Assembly: GCA_029983575.1 (NCBI GenBank)
Contig: JASBZE010000077.1
Span: 1-8,281, forward strand
Length of the DNA stretch: 8,281 nucleotides
Source of the DNA: Peptostreptococcaceae bacterium
Lineage (GTDB): Bacteria > Bacillota > Clostridia > Peptostreptococcales > Peptostreptococcaceae
Direction of reading: 5' to 3'
Both the position numbers and the translations under genes were made by a program. The notes under the pieces were generated by a model. The model was not told the DNA's origin. It did not search any database and worked only from the letters and a program-made list of their open reading frames with translations. Below, piece by piece: positions 1 to 5,837 of this stretch (the stretch's first letter is position 1; every line of letters starts with the position of its first letter).

Positions 1-39
1 CTATCTTTAGACTTTAAATTTTTCTCATCAACGCTATAT

Positions 40-45
40 ATTATA
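40..45 (-). promoter_or_regulatory. Possible -10 box of a promoter firing leftwards out of the window
   Basis: On the minus strand a perfect TATAAT lies at 40-45, shortly downstream of the terminator-like hairpin at 85-114. It could start a transcript that leaves the window. No good -35 is seen at 16-18 bp: TTGATA is only 11 bp away. In this AT-rich stretch a chance match is quite possible. The 9-mer ATCAACGCT occurs twice on the plus strand (27-35 and 58-66), flanking the box. Confidence 0.2.
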
Positions 46-75
46 CAACCTTTTTCTATCAACGCTTTTTTACAT

Positions 76-114
76 AAAAATATTGCCCTGGTGTATCGGG
101 GGACAAACCAGGGC
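76..114 (-). terminator. Intrinsic terminator-like hairpin, minus strand
   Basis: An 8-bp perfect stem (85-92 with 107-114, GCCCTGGT/ACCAGGGC) is followed on the minus strand by AATATTTTT (84-76). It would end transcripts coming from the MBL-fold gene at 216-1145 or a small RNA in 85-203. The U tract is interrupted and the loop is long (14 nt, with a run of five C on the minus strand), so it is not a textbook terminator. Confidence 0.5.
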
Positions 115-203
115 ATATCCAATCTCGAAGGAGGGTACCTTCGAATGGGATTGGCAGGGTTTAGCTCGGCAAAAAAAGGGAAAGCCGAGCTATGAGGGAT
201 AAC
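76..203 (-). ncRNA. Candidate small RNA or structured 3' UTR with C-rich unpaired loops
   Basis: Read on the minus strand, this stretch folds into three consecutive stable hairpins: 9 bp at 192-184/170-162, a two-part stem at 154-149/124-119 enclosing 143-138/131-126, and 8 bp at 114-107/92-85, the last followed by a U-rich tail. Runs of three or more C fall in loops or joints: opposite 196-198, 178-180, 157-159, 147-149 (partly paired), 133-135 and 98-102. Firmicutes sRNAs such as RsaE use unpaired UCCC motifs to bind Shine-Dalgarno sequences, and the actinobacterial 6C RNA also has C-rich loops; this resemblance is an inference. The middle loop region reads CCCTCC, the complement of GGAGGG. 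No clear private promoter is visible, so it may be processed from the 3' end of the 216-1145 transcript. A plus-strand reading (16-codon ORF at 145-195) is the alternative. Confidence 0.4.
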
Positions 204-215
204 ATATAAAATGAG

Positions 216-1145
216 TTATCGCTTAAGTTTTAGGTCTTTGCCATCATAGGTAAAGACGATGTTTGAGTCCATGTCGGTCCTAAAAATTTTGACCGAGTAC
301 TTATTTAACGTATCTAAGGTTTCCTGTTTAGGATGACCAAAGCGATTTTTGTACCCGCAACTTATAACGGCGGCAGTTGGACGTATTTTATCTATAAATT
401 CATCTGTTGTCGAAGTTTTGCTTCCGTGATGAGCTACCTTGAGTATATCTATTTTAGGTAAATCATAATTACGGAGAATCTCGGACTCGTTTTCGCTATC
501 ACAATCGCCAGTAAAAAGAAATTTCCCACCTTTGTAGTAGAGTATAAATACTATGGAATTCTTGTTAGTGTCATCCGTTATTATTGACGGCGAGACTACC
601 ATTATCTGAGTGTCTTCATCTAATTTAAAAGAGTCTCCGCTCATTACTCCATGAACCTTGACATTTTTACTCTTTGCTCTTGTGATCATATTTTGAAAAT
701 CCGATCCAGACCCACTACATTTAGGTAGGATGAGATTTTTGCAATTATAATTTTCAATAATAAAGTCCGTATTTCCGATATGGTCCTCATCGTAATGAGT
801 ACCGAGAACAATATCGAAATTTTTAATTTTATTTTGCTTGAGATATCTTCTTAAAATATCCTCACTTTTATTTGGTCCTGAGTCGATGAGGAAGTTTTTA
901 TTACTTGGAGTCCTCACCAACGCACAATCGCCTTGCCCAATATCTATATAATGGAGCTCGAGCGTTTTTGGAATCCTCTCAATATTATTATAGACAAAAA
1001 AGCCTAAAAAAACGAGAGAAATTATAAAAAATGTTAAAAAAAATATTTTTTTGTTATTATTAGCGTACTTGACACGCCTTTTGACTTTCGATATTGTATC
1101 TTCAAGCCCTAGGCGCTCAAGAACTATAATTATCTTTTCATTCAT
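216..1145 (-). CDS. Membrane-anchored ComEC/Rec2-like metallo-beta-lactamase-fold hydrolase
   Basis: 309-residue MBL-fold protein of the ComEC/Rec2-like branch. A basic N-terminus (residues 18-33) precedes one hydrophobic segment (about 34-52), so by the positive-inside rule the catalytic domain should face outside. The domain begins at LELHYIDIGQGD (62-73). It has the metal motif THYDEDHIG (116-124; H117, D119, D121, H122), FTGD (211-214), AHHGS (238-242) and GHP (270-272), so all the usual metal-binding positions appear present. Full ComEC is a much larger DNA-uptake channel with its MBL domain at the C-terminus; this gene lacks the channel domain and is a stand-alone version common in Firmicutes. 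The substrate is unknown: a phosphodiesterase or nuclease activity is likely from the fold but not shown. It is preceded by AAAAGGAA 6 nt before the ATG, and by a sigma-A-like promoter. It is the only minus-strand gene here. Confidence 0.85.
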   Translation of the reverse strand: MNEKIIIVLERLGLEDTISKVKRRVKYANNNKKIFFLTFFIISLVFLGFFVYNNIERIPKTLELHYIDIGQGDCALVRTPSNKNFLIDSGPNKSEDILRRYLKQNKIKNFDIVLGTHYDEDHIGNTDFIIENYNCKNLILPKCSGSGSDFQNMITRAKSKNVKVHGVMSGDSFKLDEDTQIMVVSPSIITDDTNKNSIVFILYYKGGKFLFTGDCDSENESEILRNYDLPKIDILKVAHHGSKTSTTDEFIDKIRPTAAVISCGYKNRFGHPKQETLDTLNKYSVKIFRTDMDSNIVFTYDGKDLKLKR

Positions 1146-1161
1146 CGTGAATTCCTTTTAC

Positions 1162-1190
1162 ATTATATCATATTTAATTAAAACTGGTAA
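1162..1190 (-). promoter_or_regulatory. Sigma-A-type promoter for the MBL-fold gene
   Basis: On the minus strand, TTACCA (1190-1185) is separated by exactly 17 bp from TATAAT (1167-1162). The expected start site is near 1155, which would give a 5' leader of only about 10 nt and cut close to the AAAAGGAA ribosome binding site (1159-1152). Either the leader is very short or initiation is slightly upstream. Confidence 0.45.
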
Positions 1191-1197
1191 AGATTTT

Positions 1198-1217
1198 TTT
1201 TGATTATGCAATCAAAA
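1198..1217. promoter_or_regulatory. Palindrome just upstream of the minus-strand promoter
   Basis: Two 8-bp arms (TTTTGATT at 1198-1205 and AATCAAAA at 1210-1217) flank a 4-nt centre. The site lies 8 bp upstream of the proposed -35 at 1185-1190, a fitting place for a dimeric activator or other regulator. A regulator family cannot be named. Chance is possible in AT-rich DNA. Confidence 0.3.
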
Positions 1218-1385
1218 TTTATTTATGTAAACCTAGATAAACTAAAAATTAGGTTTATTACAATACATAGTGGGTACTATATAAGATAGGGTTTATATCT
1301 ATACTTATCTTTCTATACGAATTATAGTCATGTTATAGATTTAGAGGGGAAAAGTTTTTTGATATTTTCCTTATTTAGAAAAGTA

Positions 1386-1394
1386 TGGTATAAT
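1386..1394 (+). promoter_or_regulatory. Extended -10 promoter reading towards the DUF2156 gene
   Basis: TG-G-TATAAT is a perfect extended -10 element. The region 17 bp upstream (TTCCTT) is a poor -35, which extended -10 promoters tolerate. The start site would be near 1401, giving a leader of about 250 nt before the ATG at 1655. That leader carries a small ORF, a 10-bp hairpin and the TATATGTAAC repeats. Confidence 0.5.
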
Positions 1395-1411
1395 AAAAAG
1401 GATTTTTTAAA

Positions 1412-1474
1412 ATGGATAGTAAATTAATGTTATATAAATCTAAGTTAAACGACTTAGATTTTAATGTTGAGTAA
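1412..1474 (+). CDS. Possible 20-residue leader peptide
   Basis: ATG at 1412 opens MDSKLMLYKSKLNDLDFNVE and stops at TAA 1472-1474. An AAGGA at 1398-1402 sits 9 nt before the ATG, directly downstream of the extended -10 at 1389-1394. If transcription starts near 1401, however, the Shine-Dalgarno would lie at or before the first transcribed base, so translation would need a slightly earlier start site. A 10-bp hairpin (1436-1461) lies inside the ORF. No run of a single amino acid that would suggest classical attenuation is seen. The peptide resembles nothing I recognise, and an ORF this short can easily arise by chance. Confidence 0.25.
   Translation: MDSKLMLYKSKLNDLDFNVE
1436..1461 (+). repeat. 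Perfect 10-bp hairpin in the DUF2156 leader
   Basis: Arms AAATCTAAGT (1436-1445) and ACTTAGATTT (1452-1461) pair perfectly around a 6-nt loop. The following bases (TTAATGTTGAG) are only weakly T-rich and the stem is AT-rich, so it is at most a weak terminator or attenuator. It lies inside the possible 20-codon ORF, so a translating ribosome would melt it. Confidence 0.45.
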
Positions 1475-1525
1475 ATAACTATGAAATGAATGCACAAGCA
1501 ATGTGTAATTGAGCGCCAAAAAATG

Positions 1526-1614
1526 TATATGTAACTATATGTATATGTAACCAGATAAATATATAACTAGAAGTATACTAGAGGTATAAATGTAACTTGA
1601 TGGATATATGTAAC
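1526..1614 (+). repeat. Degenerate TATATGTAAC tandem array before the DUF2156 gene
   Basis: Six imperfect units each begin TATA, at 1526, 1542, 1560, 1574, 1585 and 1605. The core TATATGTAAC is exact at 1526, 1542 and 1605; the unit at 1585 reads TATAAATGTAAC, and those at 1560 and 1574 are shortened. Unit lengths vary from 11 to 20 nt. The array ends about 40 nt before the ATG. It may be a decayed minisatellite or a set of binding sites; nothing in it supports translation because all frames carry stops. Confidence 0.5.
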
Positions 1615-1654
1615 ATTTTAAATGGTGCAAATGTATGGGAGGTTTTTATATTTT

Positions 1655-2602
1655 ATGCAACTTAAGGAAATAACTATAGATTCAAAAAAAGAATTGGATC
1701 CGTATTTTGATTTAGTAGATTATGAAGCGTGTGAATACTGTTTTACGACGCTTTTTATGTGGCAACACGCATATAAGACTATGTATTATATTGGAGACGG
1801 GTTTGCGGTATTAGTTGGGGAACACAATGGCGAGATATTCTCAATACTTCCGCTAGCTCCAAAAGATAAGATTAAAGATGTTCTTGATTTTGTCGTTAAG
1901 TATTTCGAAGATCAACAATGTAGAATATTTTTAAGAGGTATAGATGTAGATGTCGTAAATCTAATGAAGGAGATTTATGGCGATGAGAAGTTTGATTTCA
2001 TCGCGGAAAGAGATATTTTTGATTATGTTTACGACGCTGAGATGCTTAGATCTGCCAAGGGTAGAAAAATGCAAAAGAAGAGAAATCACATCAATTATTT
2101 CTTAAGGGAGTACGAAGGAAGATATGAGTACAAGAGATTAGGAAAAGAAGATTTTAATGCCTGCCTTAAATTAGTCGACGAGTGGCACGATGGCAAGGAT
2201 TTAGATGAGATTGAAGACGATGATGAGGAGAGTATGAACGACGAGCTTAGGGGTATCAGAAAAATATTTAGACACTATGATATCCTAAAGGACAAGCTAA
2301 TAATAGGCGGTGTGTTCATAGATGGAAAGCTTGAAGCTTTTACCATGGGAGAGAAGATCACCGACACTATGGCGCTTATCCACATAGAAAAGGCAAACGC
2401 CGATATCAGAGGACTTTATCCATTTATCAACAAGGAGTTCTTGGTTCAGGAGTTCCCTGACGTAGAGTTGGTAAATAGAGAAGAAGATATGGGAATAGAA
2501 GGTCTTAGAAAGGCAAAACTTTCTTATCATCCAGTGAAATTTGTCGAAAAATATACAGTAAGAGAAAAAGATTCATCAAAGAAGATTTGCAAAATATCAT
2601 AG
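1655..2602 (+). CDS. DUF2156 / COG4866 family protein (LPG synthase C-terminal-like acyltransferase fold)
   Basis: 315 residues from the chosen start. An ATG at 1622 is in frame, but the only good ribosome binding site, GGGAGG (1637-1642), lies between it and ATG 1655, 12 nt before the latter, and the family normally begins at MQLKEI-type sequence. Visible family marks are the basic block GRKMQKKRNHINYF (136-149), HIEKA (243-247) and the strongly conserved C-terminal stretch 274-300, beginning NREEDMGIEGLRKAK and ending VEKY. PF09924 is a tandem-GNAT fold best known from the cytosolic domain of lysyl-phosphatidylglycerol synthase (MprF), which uses aminoacyl-tRNA. The stand-alone COG4866 proteins are uncharacterised, and no membrane segment is present, so lipid modification cannot be claimed. 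An acidic linker (186-196) separates the halves. It is monocistronic: own promoter upstream, terminator at 2709-2734. Confidence 0.85.
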   Translation: MQLKEITIDSKKELDPYFDLVDYEACEYCFTTLFMWQHAYKTMYYIGDGFAVLVGEHNGEIFSILPLAPKDKIKDVLDFVVKYFEDQQCRIFLRGIDVDVVNLMKEIYGDEKFDFIAERDIFDYVYDAEMLRSAKGRKMQKKRNHINYFLREYEGRYEYKRLGKEDFNACLKLVDEWHDGKDLDEIEDDDEESMNDELRGIRKIFRHYDILKDKLIIGGVFIDGKLEAFTMGEKITDTMALIHIEKANADIRGLYPFINKEFLVQEFPDVELVNREEDMGIEGLRKAKLSYHPVKFVEKYTVREKDSSKKICKIS

Positions 2603-2708
2603 GTTTAATCATAATCACATTAGGTTAATGAGAACCGCATTTGGTTTCTAAAAGCTCTTAGGATATGAAAAACCTCAGTGTTTGCAAAGATTTCTTAAAT
2701 GACATAAC

Positions 2709-2734
2709 GGCTGGCTATTTGCCAGTCTTTTTTT
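2709..2734 (+). terminator. Intrinsic terminator after the DUF2156 gene
   Basis: A 7-bp stem with one G-T pair (GGCTGGC at 2709-2715, GCCAGTC at 2721-2727) around a TATTT loop runs straight into seven T (2728-2734). It lies about 100 nt after the stop codon at 2602 and separates this gene from the Eis-like operon. Confidence 0.85.
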
Positions 2735-2750
2735 ATTATCTTAAAGAGGG

Positions 2751-2756
2751 TATAAT
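2751..2756 (+). promoter_or_regulatory. -10 box of the Eis-like/yigZ operon promoter
   Basis: A perfect TATAAT at 2751-2756 lies 30 nt before the ATG at 2787 and just past the terminator. The -35 position at 17 bp is the terminator T-tract (TTTTTT, 2728-2733), a weak match. If used, terminator and promoter overlap in the same 50 bp. Confidence 0.45.
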
Positions 2757-2786
2757 AAATAGAGAAGAAAATACTAGGAGGCGTTT

Positions 2787-4013
2787 ATGAAAATAAGGCT
2801 AGCCAATAAAGATGAGAAGGAAAAAATTATAGATACATGGAATTATTGTTTTAGAGATCCAAAGGATTACGTCGATTTTTATTTTGAAAATGTCTATTCC
2901 AATGAAAACACCTTGGTGTGTGAGGACGATGGAAAGATTTTGTCTTCCCTACAGTTAAATCAATATGTTATAAATGTTCGTGGAGTTGATTTTCCCGTGT
3001 CATATATTGTCGGGGTTTCGACCCTTCCTGAGTTTAGAGGAAAGGGTATGATGAAAAGAGTGATGGAGGAGATGTTTGACGAGATTATTAAAAGAGGTCA
3101 ACACATCGCCATCTTGATGCCCATTGATACGAGGCCTTACAGAAGGTTTGGATTTGAAAACTGCTATGATATACTGACTCACTCTATTGAGGTAAAAGAT
3201 TTAAATAACTTCAGAGCTAAGGGTGATTTTGTTGAATTAAAAGAAGAAAATTTGCTAGATGTTGATAATCTACCAAAGGATTTGATAGATGTATATTCAA
3301 AGTCGATGAAAAAATTAAATGGATACACTAAAAAAGACGGGGATTATTTTTTGAGGTACCTAAGGGATATGAAGTCTGAGGGAGGATATATCTACGTTAA
3401 TTACATAGATGGTATAGCTCAGTCTATAATCTCCTATTATATAAATGGGGATGAAATGAATGTAAGAAATCTATACGCGATTAATAACGATGCGCTAAAA
3501 TCAGCTTTGGGATTTATATACAGTCATAATACTCAGGTAAAAAATGTAGAAATTACTCAAGACGTTCGCTCGAAAATACCTTATCTAGTTTCTAATCACA
3601 GGTTTTTGAAGACTGACGTAGGACAGTTTATGATGGGTAGGATAATTGACGTCGAGGGTACTTTTGAAGATCTTCAGGATTCTTTCGATAAGGATTTAGT
3701 AGATAGGATTAAGATAAACTCGGGCTCTGATACGGTTAAATTCAGAGTTTACGATGACTATATAGAAGACAACAATGTACAAATTTCCTTTAATATTGAA
3801 GGCGATGGACTGTATTATATAATATCGAAAGACTTTAGCGAGTTAACGACAAATAATATCGCCAATGTTAGCATAAATGAGCTTGCTATGTTAATTTTCG
3901 GTTACAGATCCGTCTTTGAGATAGATGGTTTTGAAGGTTTGTCAGATGATGAGAAAAACATGATAGATGTGATTTTCCCTAGGTGCGATAATTATATAGA
4001 TGAATATGTATAA
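2787..4013 (+). CDS. Eis-like GNAT family N-acetyltransferase
   Basis: 408 residues, the usual size of the Eis family: two N-terminal GNAT-type regions followed by an SCP2-like C-terminal domain. The acetyl-CoA binding region is clear: VSTLPEFRGKGMMKRVM (77-93) carries the RGxG pyrophosphate loop (R84, G85, G87). LMPIDTRPYRRFGFE (110-124) holds Y118 at the place where Mycobacterium tuberculosis Eis has its general-acid tyrosine (IYGRFGYG motif). Eis enzymes also use their C-terminal carboxylate in catalysis; here the protein ends DEYV. Eis acetylates amines, including aminoglycosides and protein lysines, but the substrates of clostridial homologues are mostly unknown, so resistance should not be inferred. 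The start is fixed by AGGAGG (2776-2781) 5 nt before the ATG. The next gene, yigZ, follows after 26 nt, so the two are probably co-transcribed. Confidence 0.87.
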   Translation: MKIRLANKDEKEKIIDTWNYCFRDPKDYVDFYFENVYSNENTLVCEDDGKILSSLQLNQYVINVRGVDFPVSYIVGVSTLPEFRGKGMMKRVMEEMFDEIIKRGQHIAILMPIDTRPYRRFGFENCYDILTHSIEVKDLNNFRAKGDFVELKEENLLDVDNLPKDLIDVYSKSMKKLNGYTKKDGDYFLRYLRDMKSEGGYIYVNYIDGIAQSIISYYINGDEMNVRNLYAINNDALKSALGFIYSHNTQVKNVEITQDVRSKIPYLVSNHRFLKTDVGQFMMGRIIDVEGTFEDLQDSFDKDLVDRIKINSGSDTVKFRVYDDYIEDNNVQISFNIEGDGLYYIISKDFSELTTNNIANVSINELAMLIFGYRSVFEIDGFEGLSDDEKNMIDVIFPRCDNYIDEYV

Positions 4014-4039
4014 CACAAAATAAGTTAGGAGGGATGGCT

Positions 4040-4681
4040 ATGGATTATAAGACGGTCCACGAGTTTGGCTCGGATGAGTACGTCGTTGAGAAGTCGAGGT
4101 TTATTGGTTATGCTAAACCGGCTAAATCCGAAGAAGAGGCTAGGGAGTTTATAGCTGAGATAAAAGAAAAACACAAAGACGCGACACATAATGTCTGGGC
4201 ATACACGATTGGCATGAATATGAACATACAGAGGTTTTCAGATGATGGAGAGCCATCGGGTACAGCGGGGATTCCCGTTTTAGAGGTAATTAAAAAGGAA
4301 GATCTCAGAGATGTAGTAGTAGTCGTCACCAGATATTTTGGAGGTGTAAAGCTCGGTGCGGGTGGTCTCGTCCGCGCATACACAAAAGGTGCTAAAATAG
4401 GGCTTGATTCTGCGAAAAAAGTTTTGAAGAAGATGTACACACATATTTTCGTGGAGTTAAATTACAATCTTCTAGGGAAGTTTCAAAATGAGGTCACAAA
4501 CAGGGATATCCATATCGCCGATATGATTTACGAGGACAATGTTAAAATAGAGCTCTTGGTAGAGAATGAGAGGATAGAAGAGGTGACCGGTTTTGTTACT
4601 GAGTTAAGCAGTGCATCTGCTAAAATTTCTCTAGGTGAGGAAGAATACATTTCAACAATTGACGGAGAAATAGTCGAGTAG
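4040..4681 (+). CDS. yigZ: YigZ/YvyE (IMPACT) family protein
   Basis: 213 residues from ATG 4040. An in-frame ATG six bases upstream (4034) directly abuts the AGGAGGG at 4027-4033, leaving no spacer, whereas 4040 has a normal 7-nt spacer, so 4040 is preferred. The N-terminal UPF0029 domain (about 1-125) shows the hallmark DDGEPSGTAG (68-77) and RYFGGVKLGAGGLVRAY (98-114). The C-terminal part (about 137-195) fits DUF1949, a ferredoxin-like domain resembling part of EF-G, with its typical degenerate sequence. Length matches E. coli YigZ and B. subtilis YvyE. Eukaryotic IMPACT inhibits the translation-control kinase activator GCN1; the bacterial role is not settled, although ribosome or RNA binding has been suggested from structure. 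It is second in an operon with the Eis-like gene. No intrinsic terminator is visible after it. Confidence 0.9.
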   Translation: MDYKTVHEFGSDEYVVEKSRFIGYAKPAKSEEEAREFIAEIKEKHKDATHNVWAYTIGMNMNIQRFSDDGEPSGTAGIPVLEVIKKEDLRDVVVVVTRYFGGVKLGAGGLVRAYTKGAKIGLDSAKKVLKKMYTHIFVELNYNLLGKFQNEVTNRDIHIADMIYEDNVKIELLVENERIEEVTGFVTELSSASAKISLGEEEYISTIDGEIVE

Positions 4682-4696
4682 ATTCTCAGGGAGATT

Positions 4697-4823
4697 GCAG
4701 TATAAAATAAGTAAAAATAAAATAAGTAAAGCAGTATAGAAAAAACAGCTGGAAAAGAGGAAAAAAAGATAAGCAGCTAGAAAAGAAAAGCAGAGATAAA
4801 ATAAATACAGATTTAAAAGTAAA
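4697..4823 (+). repeat. A-rich degenerate array of about 17-nt repeats upstream of nadE
   Basis: The spacer is strikingly purine-rich on the plus strand. Units starting GCAG or ACAG occur at 4697, 4731, 4773, 4790 and 4807, mostly 17 or 34 nt apart, with pattern GCAG-N4-AAAA. Exact sub-repeats are GCAGTATA (4697, 4731), AAAATAAGTAAA (4704, 4719) and CAGCTNGAAAAG (4746, 4774). It ends about 27 nt before the nadE ATG. It may be a decayed minisatellite. Neither a terminator for yigZ nor a consensus promoter for nadE is evident. Confidence 0.45.
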
Positions 4824-4850
4824 ATATATATGAAAAGTAAAGGAGATATT

Positions 4851-5606
4851 ATGTTGACTATTGAAGAAAAAATTGAAAAAACAGTTCAGTGGCTAAGGGA
4901 TAAAGTTGAGGAAGCTCATGCGAAAGGCTTAATCGTCGGGGTTTCAGGAGGTATAGACTCTGCTGTCGTAGCTTGTTTAATAAAAAAGGCATTCCCGGAG
5001 GATTCTATGGGAGTTATAATGCCTATTAAAAACACTGATGAAGATATTGAAGATGGTATTAAGTGCGTTAAAGCCTGTGGTATTCGCTGGGCAAAGGTGG
5101 ATCTAACTGAACAGAGCGAAGGGATTCTCAATAAGGTAAAATCTGCCCTTAGTGAAAATGACATTCTAAAAGAGGAGTATATAAAGATGACCGACGCAAA
5201 TATTCGTGCTAGGCTAAGAATGACAACTCTTTATGGTATTGCGAACAACCTCGGATACTTGGTGGTTGGTACTGATAATTCTGCTGAGGTATATACAGGA
5301 TATTTCACAAAATATGGTGATGGGGGAGTAGATATTCTTCCAATAGCCAATATTTCTAAGCATGAGGTCTATGAATGGGGTAAGGTACTTGGAGTTCCTG
5401 AGTCTGTTCTAAAAAAAGCACCATCAGCTGGATTGTGGGAAGGTCAGACAGATGAAAATGAGATGGGTACTACTTATGCTTATATCGATGCCGTTGTCAG
5501 TGGTAGAGAAGATGAGGTACCGGAGAAGGATTTAAAAATTATAAAAAATCTTCATTCTCGTTCAGAACACAAGCGTAATATGCCACCTCATGGACCGAAG
5601 TTTTAG
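4851..5606 (+). CDS. nadE: NH3-dependent NAD+ synthetase
   Basis: 251-residue NadE, which adenylates nicotinic acid adenine dinucleotide with ATP and amidates it with ammonia, the last step of NAD synthesis in the cytosol; it works as a homodimer. The PP-loop SGGIDS (32-37) binds ATP pyrophosphate. GTDNSAE (140-146), the flexible YFTKYGDGGVDILPIA segment (151-166) and PSAGLWEGQTDE (191-202) are all family hallmarks. The protein ends in the conserved KRNMPPHGPKF. There is no N-terminal glutaminase domain, so free ammonia or a separate amidotransferase must supply nitrogen. ATG 4851 is chosen because AAAGGAG (4839-4845) precedes it by 5 nt; the in-frame ATG at 4830 lies upstream of that site. 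The 3' end (codons GPKF plus stop) is the first copy of a 30-bp tandem repeat running to 5737. Confidence 0.95.
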   Translation: MLTIEEKIEKTVQWLRDKVEEAHAKGLIVGVSGGIDSAVVACLIKKAFPEDSMGVIMPIKNTDEDIEDGIKCVKACGIRWAKVDLTEQSEGILNKVKSALSENDILKEEYIKMTDANIRARLRMTTLYGIANNLGYLVVGTDNSAEVYTGYFTKYGDGGVDILPIANISKHEVYEWGKVLGVPESVLKKAPSAGLWEGQTDENEMGTTYAYIDAVVSGREDEVPEKDLKIIKNLHSRSEHKRNMPPHGPKF

Positions 5607-5737
5607 CTAACATAAGAGCAAGGACCGAAGTTCTAGCTAGTTTAAGTTCAAGTAGGAAAGTTTTAGTTAGATTCAGGAAAAACTAAGTTCTAGCTAGCTT
5701 CAGATAATGAATTTAAGGTCTAGCTAGTTTCAAATAG
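5591..5737 (+). repeat. 30-bp tandem repeat seeded by the 3' end of nadE
   Basis: Five units start at 5591, 5621, 5651, 5678 and 5708 (periods 30, 30, 27, 30). Unit 1 includes the last nadE codons and stop; units 1 and 2 share GGACCGAAGTT, and all five keep AAGTTTTAG or AAGKTCTAG followed by an AGCTAG-like tail. Because 27 and 30 are multiples of three, every unit keeps the nadE frame and each repeats the TAG stop at the same place. Similarity falls with distance from nadE, which suggests old stepwise duplication. CTAG, rare in many bacterial genomes, occurs six times in units 2, 4 and 5. Confidence 0.7.
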
Positions 5738-5754
5738 CTGAGATTACAAAAAAA

Positions 5755-5788
5755 TGGACAAAGTTTCATTTTTGTGGGAAAATATAAT
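5755..5788 (+). promoter_or_regulatory. Probable promoter region for yebC
   Basis: A perfect TATAAT lies at 5783-5788, about 50 nt before the ATG. The best -35-like hexamer, TGGACA (5755-5760), is 22 bp away, too far for that box, but exactly 17 bp from GAAAAT (5778-5783). Either box could serve; the region is clearly promoter-like but the exact elements are uncertain. Confidence 0.35.
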
Positions 5789-5837
5789 AGGAAATTTTTT
5801 AATAATAGTTAATTTTAATAAATAGAGGAGGATTTTT

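Larger units (their letters stand above)
1218..1654. other. Divergent intergenic spacer
   Basis: The gap between the MBL-fold gene and the DUF2156 gene holds no conserved gene that I recognise. It contains a 7-bp inverted repeat (TAAACCT at 1228-1234, AGGTTTA at 1251-1257), an extended -10 promoter at 1386-1394, a possible leader ORF with a hairpin (1412-1474), and a degenerate repeat array (1526-1614), each listed separately. Confidence 0.6.

Noticed and set aside
1348..1370. Hairpin GGAAAA/TTTTCC upstream of the extended -10
   Set aside because: Only six AT-rich pairs with an 11-nt loop, not distinguishable from chance.
1622..1654. Earlier ATG (1622) for the DUF2156 protein
   Set aside because: The GGGAGG binding site lies downstream of it, and the extra 11 residues do not fit the family N-terminus.
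2297..2530. Minus-strand ORF of 77 codons
   Set aside because: Lies wholly inside the well-supported DUF2156 gene, lacks a ribosome binding site and resembles no family.
4108..4440. Minus-strand ORF of 110 codons
   Set aside because: Shadow of the highly conserved part of yigZ; its Ser/Thr-rich product reflects the opposite codons.
5591..5737. CRISPR array with 30-bp period
   Set aside because: Successive units are similar along their whole length with no unique spacers, and the first unit is coding sequence of nadE.
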